A stretch of 64,000 nt of DNA, taken from contig CM060990.1 in the NCBI GenBank assembly GCA_030765065.1, positions 7,746,001-7,810,000 on the forward strand. The letters run 5' to 3'. Shown here piece by piece: positions 47,641 through 59,868 of the stretch. Position numbers and translations under genes: made by a program. The DNA comes from Deroplatys truncata (Eukaryota > Arthropoda > Insecta > Mantodea > Mantidae). Positions within the stretch are counted from its first letter, which is position 1, and every line of letters begins with the position of its first letter. Under the pieces are notes generated by a model. It saw only the letters and a list, made by a program, of their open reading frames with translations. It made no database searches and had not been told where the DNA came from.

Positions 47641-50600
47641 ACTGAGAATTCATGGCGTGATCTGTAGCTCTGCTGATTTTTGACATTACTGCCATTGGAT
47701 ATCTACTAATACTGGTAGGGGAAGTGAACATCCACTGCACTGTTAAGTAAACGAGACGTATAATACCCGCATACATTTTTTATACACATTAGCAATTTAT
47801 TATACGAAATCTAAATTTCTAGCGTGTACAAAGTGAAAGCCAAAATAGGGATCAATGTTATAGATGCATATCATTTAAACACAGACGCTACATCCAAGAA
47901 CACACAGACATATGTCCAGATGAATAAATTAAAGCAAATCGAATAGCAGATGACAGTCATACTTTATGGATATGTACCTGAAGCCATTTTCATCTTTGGT
48001 AGAATAATTGTAATCAGAGAAAAATGTTTTTGGCAGATTCTGATTAATCATGAGATGCCAACCAAGACAAGGACAGAAAGGTAGTAAAGCGTCGAAGTTG
48101 GGCTTCAATTACCTTTAGGTTCTGTTATATAAAGAGCCCACAGGTCTAAACCGCGTGGAGTATGGTAAAACTTATGTTTGTAGCATGTATCTCGCAATGA
48201 CAAGCTTCAAACTTAATGTAGTTATTGAGTAATTCTTGAAACCATACCAGTGTAAAAAATGAGGAACCCTTTGAAAGATACAGTGCTTTAATTGCTAGCT
48301 GCGTTGTTCATCATCAGGTATCGTAACACCAAGCCTTCGCTAGGAAGCAAGTGTGTTACATATTCCCACATTGGAGCTTGCACTCTAAATGCACAGCTTT
48401 ATGTTTCAGATTGTTGTCACTTCCCGAGTGTTCTGTTTCACACTAGTATCCATGTCACACGTTTGAGTTTCAAATGCAGAACGGCTTTGTGGGTATGACT
48501 TTACCCCTTCAACAGGAGATGCGATATACGACTACAGATTTCCACTGGAATAAACGTCAGATGAGCGTGTGTTACCTGATTAATCATCATCTTCAAAAGT
48601 GGCATAGCCTATAAACAGTATAATTGAAGATTTCATTGGAAACCCTCAGGAGGATTTCTAGTCATTTAATGCATTTTTGTGCCTTACATATTAAGACAAT
48701 CATGCGCTTCTTGAAATGTGTGTCCTGCATGCCAACCTGCAATGAAGATACTGTGGCTTGAACATCATTTATGGCGTTTATTCGCACTAAAGCATTGGAT
48801 ATTGTATCCAAAACAAAATGCTAATGGATTAAAATTATTGCAACATGGAGGCGAATATGTTGTACCTATACGGGCATTCAATAATTGCGTCCATGATATT
48901 ATTGAAACTTCTGGTTTACAGTTTGCTTGCGTAAGGACAAAAAATTTGCAGATTTTGAATACGAGTGGTACTGTGGATTCAGAGCTTGTTTCATTATTCA
49001 CTCACTCTTTTAAGCTATTCAACTGAAATGTGATTAATTTGACATTTCGCCCATGAATTATAGAAGAACCACCTAGTGATACCGTGCCAAACGAGCTTCA
49101 TGCTCCAGAAGAGTAAAATGTTTGTCTTATCACATAATATGACTCCATTTCATCCAAATACTTCATTAAATATTCTTTTCCTTCAGGTCCTCTTGGAATG
49201 CAAAATAAGTTGGTTAAAATTATTTTTGGTCCCGTTGGACACCTCTAGAAGTACGACTAGTATTAGGATATTTTAAGTCTGTGAGTTCGCTTTCAAAATA
49301 CGTATATATGTCCTTTTATTGCCATCTTTATCAAAGGAAACTATTGCACACACAAGTCGTCCATTGAATGGTTATTGTACATAGTTGTATACCATTTATA
49401 CATTCAAACGCATAGGAGCTGACTTTTTTCTTTCCTTTTTTACATTTAAATAAGATATACGGAAGTTAAAATGGTACCCGGCTCCCAATTCAATTTAATA
49501 CACAACTGGAGTGGGTGTATCATTCATTACTCGAACCCACATTCTAACCAGATGCGAGAGTAGGTTTAGTCTGTGTGCTTATGGTTTACGTCTTTTCGGA
49601 TATTAGAAAGTCCATGTTGCGGTTATATGAGTGCACTGAAGGTGTTCTATGAGTATTGAGGAGTGTACAAGCTATAGCAGAACACTTATGCGTAGCTTCT
49701 CATACTTTTTATTTGTGCCTCCATTAAAAATAATTTTAAGTACAGATATATTTTTCCTCCAGCGGACCTACATGTAAGCAATGTTTTGTCCCAAGGTTTT
49801 GGCTTAAAGTTGACAATAATGATATTTCTGTTTATCTAGCGGGAACTCGACATATCTTATAAGTTCAAGTAAATTCTTTTTATTTAAATATGTCTAAAGC
49901 TTTGGTGTTCATCACTGGAAATAGTATTGCTTATTTTCTATTATAGTTATTTTCATTTCGATTACATACCATTATACAGAGTCTTTAGATTTATTCGACC
50001 GTTGCCGCCAGTCGGTTGTCTGAGGATGACGCCAGTATTTGAAGCGTGTTTATTACCAATACCTCTGGCAGAGGACTAGCGAAAGAGAGTGGAAGTGGTG
50101 GATGTCAACAATTTCGAGGCCACTTTATTGAAACGGTACTTGTATCGTACATTTCCAGTATTTACATTTGGAACTTCTTTCGCTTGGTCTCGTAAACGTG
50201 CAATCTCAGCATTCATGCTGACAGATAACTCAAATAATTGGACGGTTTATGTAGCGTAGAGTGTCTCGGCTTTAATGGCACATTTTAACTTTTTAAATAA
50301 AACAAAACTGAATGAACCTTTATAAAGATTTAAAATACTTTAAAATATTTTAGCAGTTTCTTCTTTTTATTTTTAATATAAATAACCTTTTTGTTTTTAT
50401 CAGGTCTTGTACCGGGACTTGATGGAATTCTGAGCAAGAGCGGAGAAAATCATTCACACAGCAGCCAGTATCGTAACGATTAACTTACCCTCGTATCCTT
50501 CCAGTTCAAAATTTGCACTCAGCCATGCAAATTCTGTGATCAGCGGTCACTTCCGTCTCGTGTGCAAAAATCTGTAGCGTTTTGCCCGCTACTTCGTTGT

Positions 50601-52248
50601 GGGTATCTCACCTGCGTCGTTCTATGGGTAGTCTTCAGGACTCGTAACTGCCGATATCAGTCAGGAAGCACTTTCCGTCGATCGCAGGGTTAACTGTCGG
50701 CGAATCGGCCTGAAATTCCCTACAGTTGTTGTAAGGGTAGGATTGCGGGAGCGCTGACACCAGGATATTGTCTTGAAGGAAACACTGTTTTCACTTTTCT
50801 CACTCTTTATGCTAGAAGAATCCTGCAAGATACATTGATATATATTTCCTAACACGTGCGATTCTTTTAGCACAATCTTCCCACTATTGTCTCTTAGAAC
50901 AGTAAAGTTTGCTCCGGCTAGTTAGGTATTTAATATCTCGGTGCTCCATCACCGTTCTTTAGGTTTGCGTGAATTTGAAATGGCCACTTGACTAGCATTA
51001 ACTCGTTTATGAGCTTGAATATAATTATATCGAAGAATACCGTTAGAATATTATATAAATGTTCTACCTACACCACTTTATAATTGCATAATTGCGCGGC
51101 ACTTAGCAAATTTCGGAACTTACCGTCCTTTTCTGACCCGGAGTACTACGTGTTACCTCAACGAAGAATCATGGTAAACGGTCCTAAAACCACGCTCGCG
51201 TTCACATATCATAACGAGTGCTCGCCTCCGAATTTTATACACGTCACTGCGTCTTCCTATCTTTCCATTGGTCCTCACACTTATTCTCTACGTTGCAAAT
51301 TCAAAACCTAACTGTAAGATATGTCCGTTGCCTCACAGCGTCTGTTTACTCTGAAAACTTGCCTTATCCCCACGAAGTACAAAAGAAGGTTTCGATTTTT
51401 ATGGCCCCACGCTCGAAAACATAATGGACAGTCTAAAACGAAGCTACTCTTATTTTTGCCTAAATCTTGCAGTTTTTCTTATGCAATTACGCCTTTATTT
51501 ATATAACAATATTGTTGAAAGTTAAAACATATTTACAGCTTCTAAAGGGCTTTCGATTGATACAGATATTAATCCTATTGCTTTAAAATTACGGAAATTT
51601 ACCAAATTGAATGTTAATTAATTATTCATAGTGCCTAAACTATAAATATTACAGAGTTCGTTTTTTCGCATTCTTACTCAGGCAAAAATATCGCTACAGA
51701 GCGCACAAAATATCCTAGCGAAAAGCAGTTGTGCACCGCCGCAGTACATCAAGCTGTTTACGAAGTCGGAAACACATGCAGTCCGCGGTTTAATTCCGCA
51801 CTCCTGTTTGACACAAGGGTGTCTCTGAACTAATAATGACGTCATTCATTTAAACCGACTGGCAGTAAAGGCCGAATAAATCTGAAGACGCATTGTATTG
51901 TAAACATCTATATCCTTTGACTTAGAACTAATGAGGAAATAAAGTTAGGCATTCCGAATTTGTGCAAGACAACTTAACGTCAGCTAGGTTTGGACAGCAA
52001 GAGTAGAAAGTAGAAAACACAGTAACTTGCATAACGGCATTTCCATGCCTTAGTTTATGGTCGTGGCAACAACGTAATGAATTCAGCCATCAGAGGTGCC
52101 AGTACTGTAAGTGAGAAATCTCAATTTTCCACGACCAGCAGCTCAACTGTACCTGCTTCACTCTTAAGTTCAAAGTAGAAGTAAACAAACCTTAATGTAT
52201 CACTCCGCCAGCACCACGTGGAAGGAAGAGGAAAATACTCCAGACAGC
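47641..52248. other. Long stretch with no recognised gene
   Basis: AT-rich DNA. The frames at 48718-49026 (plus, 102 codons) and 48765-49001 (minus) overlap and have no recognised motif. Weak B box-like sequences (GGGTTCGAGTAA on the minus strand near 49525; GCGGTTTAATTCCGC near 51785) could be remnants of SINEs. Confidence 0.45.
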
Positions 52249-52252
52249 ATGC
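52249..52252. other. Left target-site duplication of the LTR retrotransposon
   Basis: ATGC here is repeated at 58974-58977, directly outside both LTR ends. Confidence 0.75.
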
Positions 52253-53335
52253 TGCGGCAGTCATCTCCTCCTCTGCGCTGCTGTTGGGCTTACCTTCGTG
52301 TTGGTTCCAGAAGTTCGCAGTGTGCTGGTTCTCTGCAATTTTATCCTCGGCTAGCTGCAGTAATTTTCTTTAAAACTACATGGGAGCATGGACTTATCCT
52401 TGGTAAAGGAAGCGTAGATCTCGGGTGGTGATATAAGAAGACAGACGTGCTTTGGTTATGAAAAGATGACACTGCCGTTTCTTTTTTATTTAACTAACAC
52501 ACGTAGTATACAACACTGGTATTGTCGCCGTCAAAATACTGTCCACCGCTGTTAAAACGCGACGCGGATATGACACGAAGTTTAAATATGCTTATTATCT
52601 CTTTACGAGTAATGGTTCTTAGGTGTGTTTCTAAAACTATCTTTATTCCCTTTTTGGCGCGATATCTCACACATCCTGCAGCATCTCTCCCTGGCCACAC
52701 ATGAAAAATGCCAAACTGAAAAGAAATGCCCAACTGCCCAACTGCAATGCTAAACTGCCAAAACTACCAAACTGCCTCGAATTTGCTCCAAACAGATCCA
52801 TTTATAGTCGCAGGCTACTGGGGCTGCTTCCTTTCCTATTGGTCCATTTTTAGCGCCACCCGACGCGTCTAACTATTTCGTATAAACTTCCAGGGAACTC
52901 ATTGGTCCAAGTTTAATATAAATCGCGGCTTTTCCCAAGTTTACCGTTAAGCTATCTGTCTCTCTCACTTGGTCACGGCGAATTATCAAATAAAGGGACA
53001 AAGGCGCTACACCCTCGCTGTAGGAATAATGGCCCTGCGACCAAAGAGACGTCATAAAACTAGATTTTCTGCCTTCGAAGGCACTATTCCTGTAGCTAAA
53101 ACATTTCGTCGTGGACAGTATTTTAACATAGCGCTTAAATTATTTACATTAAACCATTTATAACTCTTCTAATATTAGTTACCTAGATACATAATAACGT
53201 TAAATCACCCTTCTTAAACTATACAAGCAGTAAAAGAAAAATATATGTATATAGTATGATTTAACATCAATAAAAATTAATTAATACATTATCTATAATT
53301 ACAGTTCTCGGGCTCGGCCTAGAGTTGCCGTTTCA
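52253..53335 (-). repeat. 3' LTR (element on minus strand)
   Basis: About 1,083 bp. On the minus strand it starts TGAAACGGCAACTC and ends GACTGCCGCA. It pairs with 57887-58973. It includes a block of short C-rich repeats (AACTGCC, 52730-52790). No clear polypurine tract is visible just inside it. Confidence 0.93.
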
Positions 53336-53756
53336 AATTGCCCTGTTCTGGAAAAGAATAAATTTTTCAGCACTTGATATAATTTTGTTTTTCAGAATAC
53401 CTCCTCTGAGTATACATCTTTGTTGGTTTGTTTCGTTTACAGAGACCCTTCGCTATACCTGTTCCTTCACAATGGTTCTGACAAACCAGTGGTGTTTACA
53501 CTTGGGGCATTCACTCTTACACTTTGTTATGGTTGATCCCCCTCTCCTTTTAAAAACAGGTTTTCCGAGAGGCATTCTGACGCACAATACACTTCCACTC
53601 ACACAAATAACTTGTAGTGCAGACAAATACGCTAATACCCAAATTAAGTTCTAAAAATTAAATCTATTTACATACATACTGGTACATAATAATTATTAGG
53701 TATTTAGTTATTTCCTTACATCCTTATTTATCGGGTGTATTACCTTTACTACTTGT

Positions 53757-55310
53757 TCATAGGGTTGCTACCTCATTTCGAGTAAAACTAACTTGATTAT
53801 TTTCATTACATTCTTCACCCTTCTCATTCTCTAAACATTTGTACGGTTTGAGCAACTGTTTATGATATCTCCCTACGATCTTGGAATTCTTTATTTCTTG
53901 TAACTCAAATGTATCCGAGCCAAAAATGTTAATCACCCGGTATGGACCTTTAAATAAATTTTGCATTCTATGATACATTTTTTTTTTTGGAATGCTAGAC
54001 TTCCCCCCCCCGTACCAATACTAATTCTCCAAGTTCGATCAACCATTTCTTTCGCTTCTTTTGGTTTAAATTTCTCCTTTCTTTTCTGCGCCTTCTTTGA
54101 CATTCTTTCAAAAGCTTTCTTAAACATCTCTTCTTCCGTTAGTGTTTTCGGATCTTTCGTTTCTAGTGTCTATGGTAATTTCCCTTCAAGTGTTTCCATT
54201 AACTTCCCCCTCATCAGCTCAATGGGCTTATAACCGGTAGTAGGGCTCACACTTTCATTTAAAATACTTTCGATACGCTGGTAGTGATTGGCCCAATCAC
54301 TGTGTGTTTTATTTGCCAAAATTCTCAAATAAACCGAAATGTCCCGTATTATTCTTTCGCAGGGATTGCTTTGTGGGTGGTATTTTGAGCAATGATACAA
54401 CGTGATTTCGTTTTATTTTAAGGTGTCTACAAATTTTCGGCTGGTAAATATTGAAGCATTATCACATAAGGTTGCCTTAATCTTTCCAAATTGTGGAACA
54501 TACAACTTCATTATCTTCCTTAGGCATGTTTCACTTGTAATCTTCCTGACTGGGTAAATCTTCACGAATTTTGAAAATACATCTATTAGCACTACTATAT
54601 ACCTAAATCCAAATTTACTACAAGGCATCTCACCATGACAGTCCAAGGTCACTAACTTGCCTGGTTTTTTTCTTAGTATGGAGTTTGTCTCGTATTCGTA
54701 TTGTATATTCATTGGCTTTGCTTTTTGACATTGTAAGCATGTCGAAATTATTCTCCTTACTTTATGATGTAATTTTGGAATATACAGATTTTCTTGGATC
54801 ATTGAAGCGGTGCGTTCTGAGCCAGAATGTGCTAGAGCTTGATGGAACGTGTTTATGAGTTCATTCTCCATGTTTTTAGGTATATACGTCTTCCAGTTCT
54901 GTATTTCGCTGCCATGTAGTTTATATAACACGCCCCCTTTTACCCCTATGTTTCCCTTGATATTTTCAGCTATTTGTGGGGCCTTTTTTATTAATTTATT
55001 TAACTTCTCATCTTGTCGCTGCTGGTCCCCTATTCCTTTTAATTCTTTTATCAATATTTTACTCAAGGGTATTTCGATACTCATTAAGGTTACTTTATTT
55101 TTAGGGCGTTCTATTCTCTCCGGTATTTCACTTTTGTTATGTAATCTAGACAGCAAATCGCTAAAGACATTTGTTTTTCCTGGAATGTGTTTCACCTCAA
55201 CATCATACGAAAGAATCTCATGGATGTACCTAAATAATTTGGTACTCGTAAGCCGACAACGTTTCATAAATGAAAGACTGACATGATCTGTGTATATAGT
55301 AACCTTCTGT

Positions 55311-55355
<45 letters not shown>

Positions 55356-55445
55356 CTAAATTTCTGTAGTGCGTAATACACAGCACAGATCTCTAATTCG
55401 GTGACCGAAGCATTTTTCTTATTTGACTTAAATGTTTTGACGCTT
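53757..55445 (-). pseudogene. pol: Retrotransposon pol remnant: RNase H and integrase
   Basis: From the high-coordinate end: RNase H (TELEICAVYYALQKF near 55410, then VTIYTDHVSLSFM, PGKTNVFSDLLSRL near 55165), an integrase zinc-binding domain (H-x-H then CLQCQK near 54740), the DDE core (VTLDCHGEMP near 54640, CDNASIFTS near 54450, and SKYHPQSNPCERIIRDI near 54370, holding the glutamate), and the C-terminal GPY module (LFKGPYRV near 53950). An in-frame TAA at 54413-54415 lies inside the integrase core and a TAG at 54170-54172 beyond it. A frameshift follows at the T and C runs (53978-54012). An AT microsatellite has grown inside RNase H. It cannot make working enzyme. Confidence 0.9.
55313..55352. 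repeat. (AT)n microsatellite inside RNase H
   Basis: About 20 AT dinucleotides. Read on the minus strand it gives an alternating Tyr-Ile run inside an otherwise recognisable RNase H. Confidence 0.97.
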
Positions 55446-55606
55446 TAATTATCCTCCTCTGATTTATTCCTTTTCCAAATAATTTTGAATCTCACCCATT
55501 AGTTCTCCTAGTATAAAGTCATTTTTGAGCCCTGTTTCACATTTGCTGTTTATTTGAGAATTTTGCGCGCTTAGAATCCGCTCCGAGCTCTTGATTGGAT
55601 CCTGTC

Positions 55607-56857
55607 TTAGTTTTCCGGGTTATCGACACTATTTGGTGCTCCGCTAGTCTCTTTCACATTTCCCTCTCTCTGGGTTTGCCTATAGTTTCCTCTGCTTCCT
55701 CTAAAATGTCCCCGGGAAGGTCTCTCTCTCCTTTCGTTTCTTTCTGGGTAATTTTCGTCATACCTCTCTCCTACATCGCTTTCCCCTCGGTCAGAAAAAT
55801 AATGTTCCCTGGATCTGTTTTCATTGTTCCTGCCTCTCCTATAGTTAAAACGGCCCCTGTGTCTTGGTCTGGTTTGTATAGCATTTATGTGATATTGGTT
55901 ATCACCTTCCCTCCTGAAACGGTTATTTTGACAGTTTCTGTTCCCGGATTGAGGCACGTCGTTCCAGTATCTCTCTCTGGGGTTATAGTTCCCTCTCGCG
56001 TTTCCCCTCCAGTTCGCATTCCTTGCATTATCCGGTATTGGTCGAACTGTATAGTTTTGTCCGTGGTTCCTACTACTTGTCTCGAATGATGATACCAACT
56101 CAATCAATTCGGGAATAGAATTTGGCTTCGCAATGAGTAGGTAATGGTGTATGCGTTCTGGATAATGGGGTACAATCATGTTGATGAAATCCCTCTCACT
56201 TATGGGTGGCTCGATTAGTCTACTACTTTGTGCTTTAGTTAGTAAATAATCTACCATGCTTAGGTTTCCGCGTTCATCGTATTTGCCATTAACTAGGATA
56301 GATCTCACCTGGTTCTGAGTATTAGTACTCCAATACTTATTCAAAAATGCCCTTCGGAAATACTCAAAATTATTGTTCTCCCCCAAAATCAATCTTATCC
56401 ATTGGAGAACCCTTTGACGTAAACCTTTAGGAACGATCAACATCTTTAGCTCGTCCGGAATTTGCTTTAAACGGAAATACTCCTCAAGGTCATTTAGATA
56501 TTGTTTAGGATTATCAGCCGAATTTTCCTCGAAAGTAGGTACCCCTATCTCATTTAACAAATGGTAGTTTGCATTACTTGCATGGTTAGATGTACATTGG
56601 TGCCCTGAATTGAAATTATATGGGTCGGCAGCTGGACTTTGACCTCCATTTCCCTCCCTAAAAGTGGTGCTAGTTTCACTGGGTGAGCTATCATCACTCT
56701 GTCTCACACTTATCCCAAGTCTACCAATAGAGCGTTTTAACTCCTTTACACAATTTTCATGTTCTTCAACCCTTTTCACAATTTCATGATGATTTGAGAG
56801 CTGTTCAGTCATTTTTGACGAAAGTTCATTTATCTTTCCCTGATTCTTCTCTACCAC
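55607..56857 (-). CDS. gag: Retrotransposon gag, main open part
   Basis: An open frame of about 416 codons. N-terminal heptad-like coiled coil (about residues 1-45) leads to a Ser/Asn-rich linker. A retrotransposon gag capsid-type domain follows (about 100-265, with NNNFEYFRRAFLNKYW and FINMIVPHYPERIHHY). The C-terminus is Arg/Gly/Asn-rich (RGRFNYRRGRNNENRSREHY) and probably binds nucleic acid; no CCHC knuckle is seen. The frame continues upstream without a proper ATG into the A-run at 56911-56918, so the true start lies further up and is cut off by a frameshift. Gag would form the particle that packages the RNA. Confidence 0.82.
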   Translation of the reverse strand: MVEKNQGKINELSSKMTEQLSNHHEIVKRVEEHENCVKELKRSIGRLGISVRQSDDSSPSETSTTFREGNGGQSPAADPYNFNSGHQCTSNHASNANYHLLNEIGVPTFEENSADNPKQYLNDLEEYFRLKQIPDELKMLIVPKGLRQRVLQWIRLILGENNNFEYFRRAFLNKYWSTNTQNQVRSILVNGKYDERGNLSMVDYLLTKAQSSRLIEPPISERDFINMIVPHYPERIHHYLLIAKPNSIPELIELVSSFETSSRNHGQNYTVRPIPDNARNANWRGNARGNYNPRERYWNDVPQSGNRNCQNNRFRREGDNQYHINAIQTRPRHRGRFNYRRGRNNENRSREHYFSDRGESDVGERYDENYPERNERRERPSRGHFRGSRGNYRQTQREGNVKETSGAPNSVDNPEN

Positions 56858-56888
56858 TGTTCTAAATTCCCTGAACTCCCTTTGGATG

Positions 56889-57520
56889 TTAGATTCTAAG
56901 GTACTTTGTTTTTTTTAAAGAAACATTTACAGCTCTTAAGTCATCATCCAATTGCTCCTTTATGGCTAAGCTGGTAACACTTAATTCTGTTTCTACATCC
57001 TTCCTTAGTTTTTCTACATCGTTTCTTAGACCTAGTTGTCCTGCCTGAATTTCTTGCACTACTTTCCCTTCCTTACTGAATTTAGAGTCCAACTGACTTT
57101 GTAATCGGGCGACCTGTTCACCTAAATATTCCCTCATCTTCTGAGCTAATTCCCCTCTCATCTTCCTGTTTTCCTCTCTGACATATTCGCCTATCTGTAT
57201 ACTCTGCTCACCTAATTTCCCCTCTAAATTCGATTTTGTTCACTTAAGTCCTTCCTCTGCTCATTTAATTTCCTTTTTAAGTCCTTACCCTGCTCGTTTA
57301 GTTTCTCTTCTAACATCTGACTTCGTTCGTCTATCTTTGTGCTCAAGTGTTGGAGTAATATTATCAGCTGGTTCTGACCTGGGTCAATGACCTGCTCAAT
57401 CGGTGGTTGCCTTTCCAGTCTAACTTCTACCTCTGCTTCCCCATATTTTCTCCTTCTGGTGTTTTGCTGACTATGGCCTCCCCATTCAGTTCTTCCAAAC
57501 CTTCCCTTGACCTACTCATG
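56889..57520 (-). pseudogene. gag: N-terminal part of gag, frameshifted
   Basis: Pieces in shifting frames read as Glu/Lys/Gln/Leu-rich coiled coil, including a repeated KLNEQ-KDLK motif near 57270 and MRGELAQKMREYLGEQVARL from 57161. A plausible start (MSRSREGLEELNGE) is at about 57520. Frame changes are needed near 57445, 57235 and 56915, the last in a homopolymer. Together with 55607-56857 it would form one long gag with an unusually extended coiled-coil front. Confidence 0.7.
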
Positions 57521-57864
57521 GTTCCGTTAGCAAGTTTTACCTCCCTAGTAATGACTTTACCCCCTCTCAATAACATGTGTTTACAAAACTGAGTCACTAC
57601 TCTGCATGCCTTTTTGTTTGTTTTTGTATAAATGTTCTAACCTGTATTTTCTCCTACGTTAATTGATCTGTTCCGGGTTCGAATCCTGGTGAATTTCTAG
57701 AAGCGATGTTCTCAGCTGTTTTGTTGTCCCACGTAGGTAGACTAGAAGTTCGCGTTGTAATTTTGTTCTGCTGTGCCCCTTTCCTCTGAAGATTCTTCCT
57801 CTATTCGTTGTTTCCTAGTCCTCCGTTTGAGTTGGTCTTACCTTCGTGCTGGTCTTCCCTTCGA

Positions 57865-57883
57865 GCTCCACGTTATGGCGCCA
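57865..57883 (-). promoter_or_regulatory. Primer binding site
   Basis: On the minus strand it reads TGGCGCCATAACGTGGAGC, just inside the 5' LTR with a 3-base gap. A TGGCGCC start is typical of sites complementary to the 3' end of a lysine tRNA; the rest fits that less well, so the tRNA is tentative. Confidence 0.75.
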
Positions 57884-57886
57884 GTT

Positions 57887-58973
57887 TGCGGCAGTCATCT
57901 CCTCCTCTGCGCTGCTGTTGGGCTTACCTTCGTGTTGGTTCCAGAAGTTCGCAGTGTGCTGGTTCTCTGCAATTTTATCCTCGGCTAGCTGCAGTAATTT
58001 TCTTTAAAACTATATGGGAGCATGGACTTATCCTTGGTAAAGGAAGCGTAGATCTCGGGTGGTGATATAAGAAGACATAGACGTGCTTTGGTTATGAAAA
58101 GCTGACACTGCCGTTTCTTTTTTATTTAACTAACACACGCAGTATACAACACTGGTATTGTCGCCGTCAAAATACTGTCCACCGCTGTTAAAACGCGGCG
58201 CGGATATGACACGAAGTCTGAATATGCTTACTATCTCTTTACGAGTAGCGGTTCTTAGGTGTGTTTCTATAACTGTCTTTATTCCCTTTTTGGCGCGATA
58301 TCTCACACATCCTGCAGCATCTCTCCCTGGCCACACATGACAAAATGCCAAACTGAAATGAAATGCCCAACTGCCCAACTGCAATGCTAAACTGCCAAAA
58401 CTACCAAACTGCCTCGAATTTGCTCCAAACTGATCCATTTATAGTCGCAGGCTACTGGGGCTGCTTCCTTTCCTATTGGTCCATTTTTAGCGCCACCCGA
58501 CGCGTCTAACTATTTCGTATAAACTTCCAGGGATCTCATTGGTCCAAGTTTAATATAAATCGCGGCTTTTCCCAAGTTTACCGTTAAGCTATCTGTCTCT
58601 CTCACTTGGTCACGGCGAATTATCAAATAAAGGGACAAAGGCGCTACACCCTCGCTGTAGGAATAATGGCCCTGCGACCAAAGAGACGTCATAAAACTAG
58701 ATTTTCTGCCTTCGAAGGCACTATTCCTGTAGCTAAAACATTTCGTCGTGGACAGTATTTTAACATAGCGCTTAAATTATTTACATTAAACCATTTATAA
58801 CTATTCTAATATTAGTTACCTAGATAGATACATAACGTTAAATCACCATTCTTAAACTATACAAGCAGTAAAAGAAAAATATATGTACATAGTATGATTT
58901 ATCATCAATAAAAATTAATTAATAAATTATCTATAATTACAGTTCTCGGGCTCGGCCTAGAGTTGCCGTTTCA
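57887..58973 (-). repeat. 5' LTR (element on minus strand)
   Basis: About 1,087 bp, pairing with 52253-53335 with some 20 small differences. It should contain the promoter for the element. TSD copy ATGC follows at 58974-58977. Confidence 0.93.
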
Positions 58974-58977
58974 ATGC

Positions 58978-59339
58978 GAATAAGCTTGGAAATCATTAGT
59001 TTTTAAGCATTCTGTTTGTCTTATTACTATATTTTGCCTTGCTCCCTAAGCTTCTAAGACAATGCTAAGGGTTGAAAAATAAAAGTGGTACCTAAATAGT
59101 TCATCAGGTCTACCTGTATAATTTTCCACTTGTGAAGATACTGGAATAAAATGCTCTTAACTTCAGGTTTTTATTTAATGAATAATATATGTATAGCATT
59201 TTTGCTTTAAACTTTTATGCGACAACGTGTTAAAAATGGTGAGCGCCGTAGGTTAGAAAATATAACAGCTAACCATATTGATTGTCGATTAAAGGGTGAT
59301 ACTTTTCACAGAATTTGTTAAAAGTATTTAACACAATTG
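58978..59339. other. No recognised feature
   Basis: AT-rich DNA that continues the pre-insertion flank of the retrotransposon. Confidence 0.45.
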
Positions 59340-59868
59340 GCTTCGACCAACTTTCCGCATGTATGTCTCCCCATAGATTTCCACTGTATGTCTCCCCACA
59401 GTTTTCCGCGTGTATGTCTCCCCACAGATTTCCGCGGGTATTTCTCCCCACAGATTTCCGCTTGTATGTCTTCACATATTTCCGCGTGTATGTCTCCCCA
59501 CAGATTTCCGCTTGTATGTCTTCACATATTTCCGCGTGTATGTCTCCCCACAGATTTCCACGGGTATGTCTCCCCACAGATTTCCGCGTGTATGTCTCCC
59601 CACAGATTTCCGCGGGTATGTCTCCCCACAGATTTCCGCGGGTATGTCTCCCCACAGATTTCCGCGTGTATGTCTCCCCACAGATTTCCGCGGGTATGTC
59701 TCCCCACAGATTTCCGCGTGTATGTCTCCCCACAGATTTCCGCGTGTATGTCTTCACATATTTCCGCGTGTATGTCTCCCCACATATTTCCGCGTGTATG
59801 TCTCCCCACAGATTTCCGCGTGTATGTCTCTTCACAATTTTCCGCGTGTATGTTTCTCCGCAGTGGCA
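59340..59868 (+). repeat. 26-bp minisatellite, about 20 copies
   Basis: The unit is GTGTATGTCTCCCCACAGAT plus TTCCGC, highly uniform. Copies vary at GTGTATG/GGGTATG and CCCC/TTCA (a shorter form TCTTCACATATTTCCGC). All three plus frames and more than one minus frame stay open across it, so the 130-215-codon frames here come from the repeats and are not genes. Confidence 0.95.

Larger units (their letters stand above)
52253..58973 (-). mobile_element. Ty3/Gypsy-type LTR retrotransposon, internally deleted
   Basis: Two LTRs of about 1.08 kb in the same orientation bracket 4.5 kb of internal DNA. A 4-bp duplication (ATGC) flanks the element. The ends are TG...CA. Inside, on the minus strand, lie a primer binding site, a gag region with frameshifts, and RNase H plus integrase remains with two in-frame stops and a frameshift. 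Protease and reverse transcriptase are absent between gag and RNase H. The copy therefore could not move on its own enzymes. LTRs differ at roughly 2 percent of positions by eye, so the insertion is fairly recent. Confidence 0.93.

Noticed and set aside
48718-49026. Host gene exon with 102 codons
   Set aside because: No motif, no convincing splice sites and a competing frame on the other strand of similar length.
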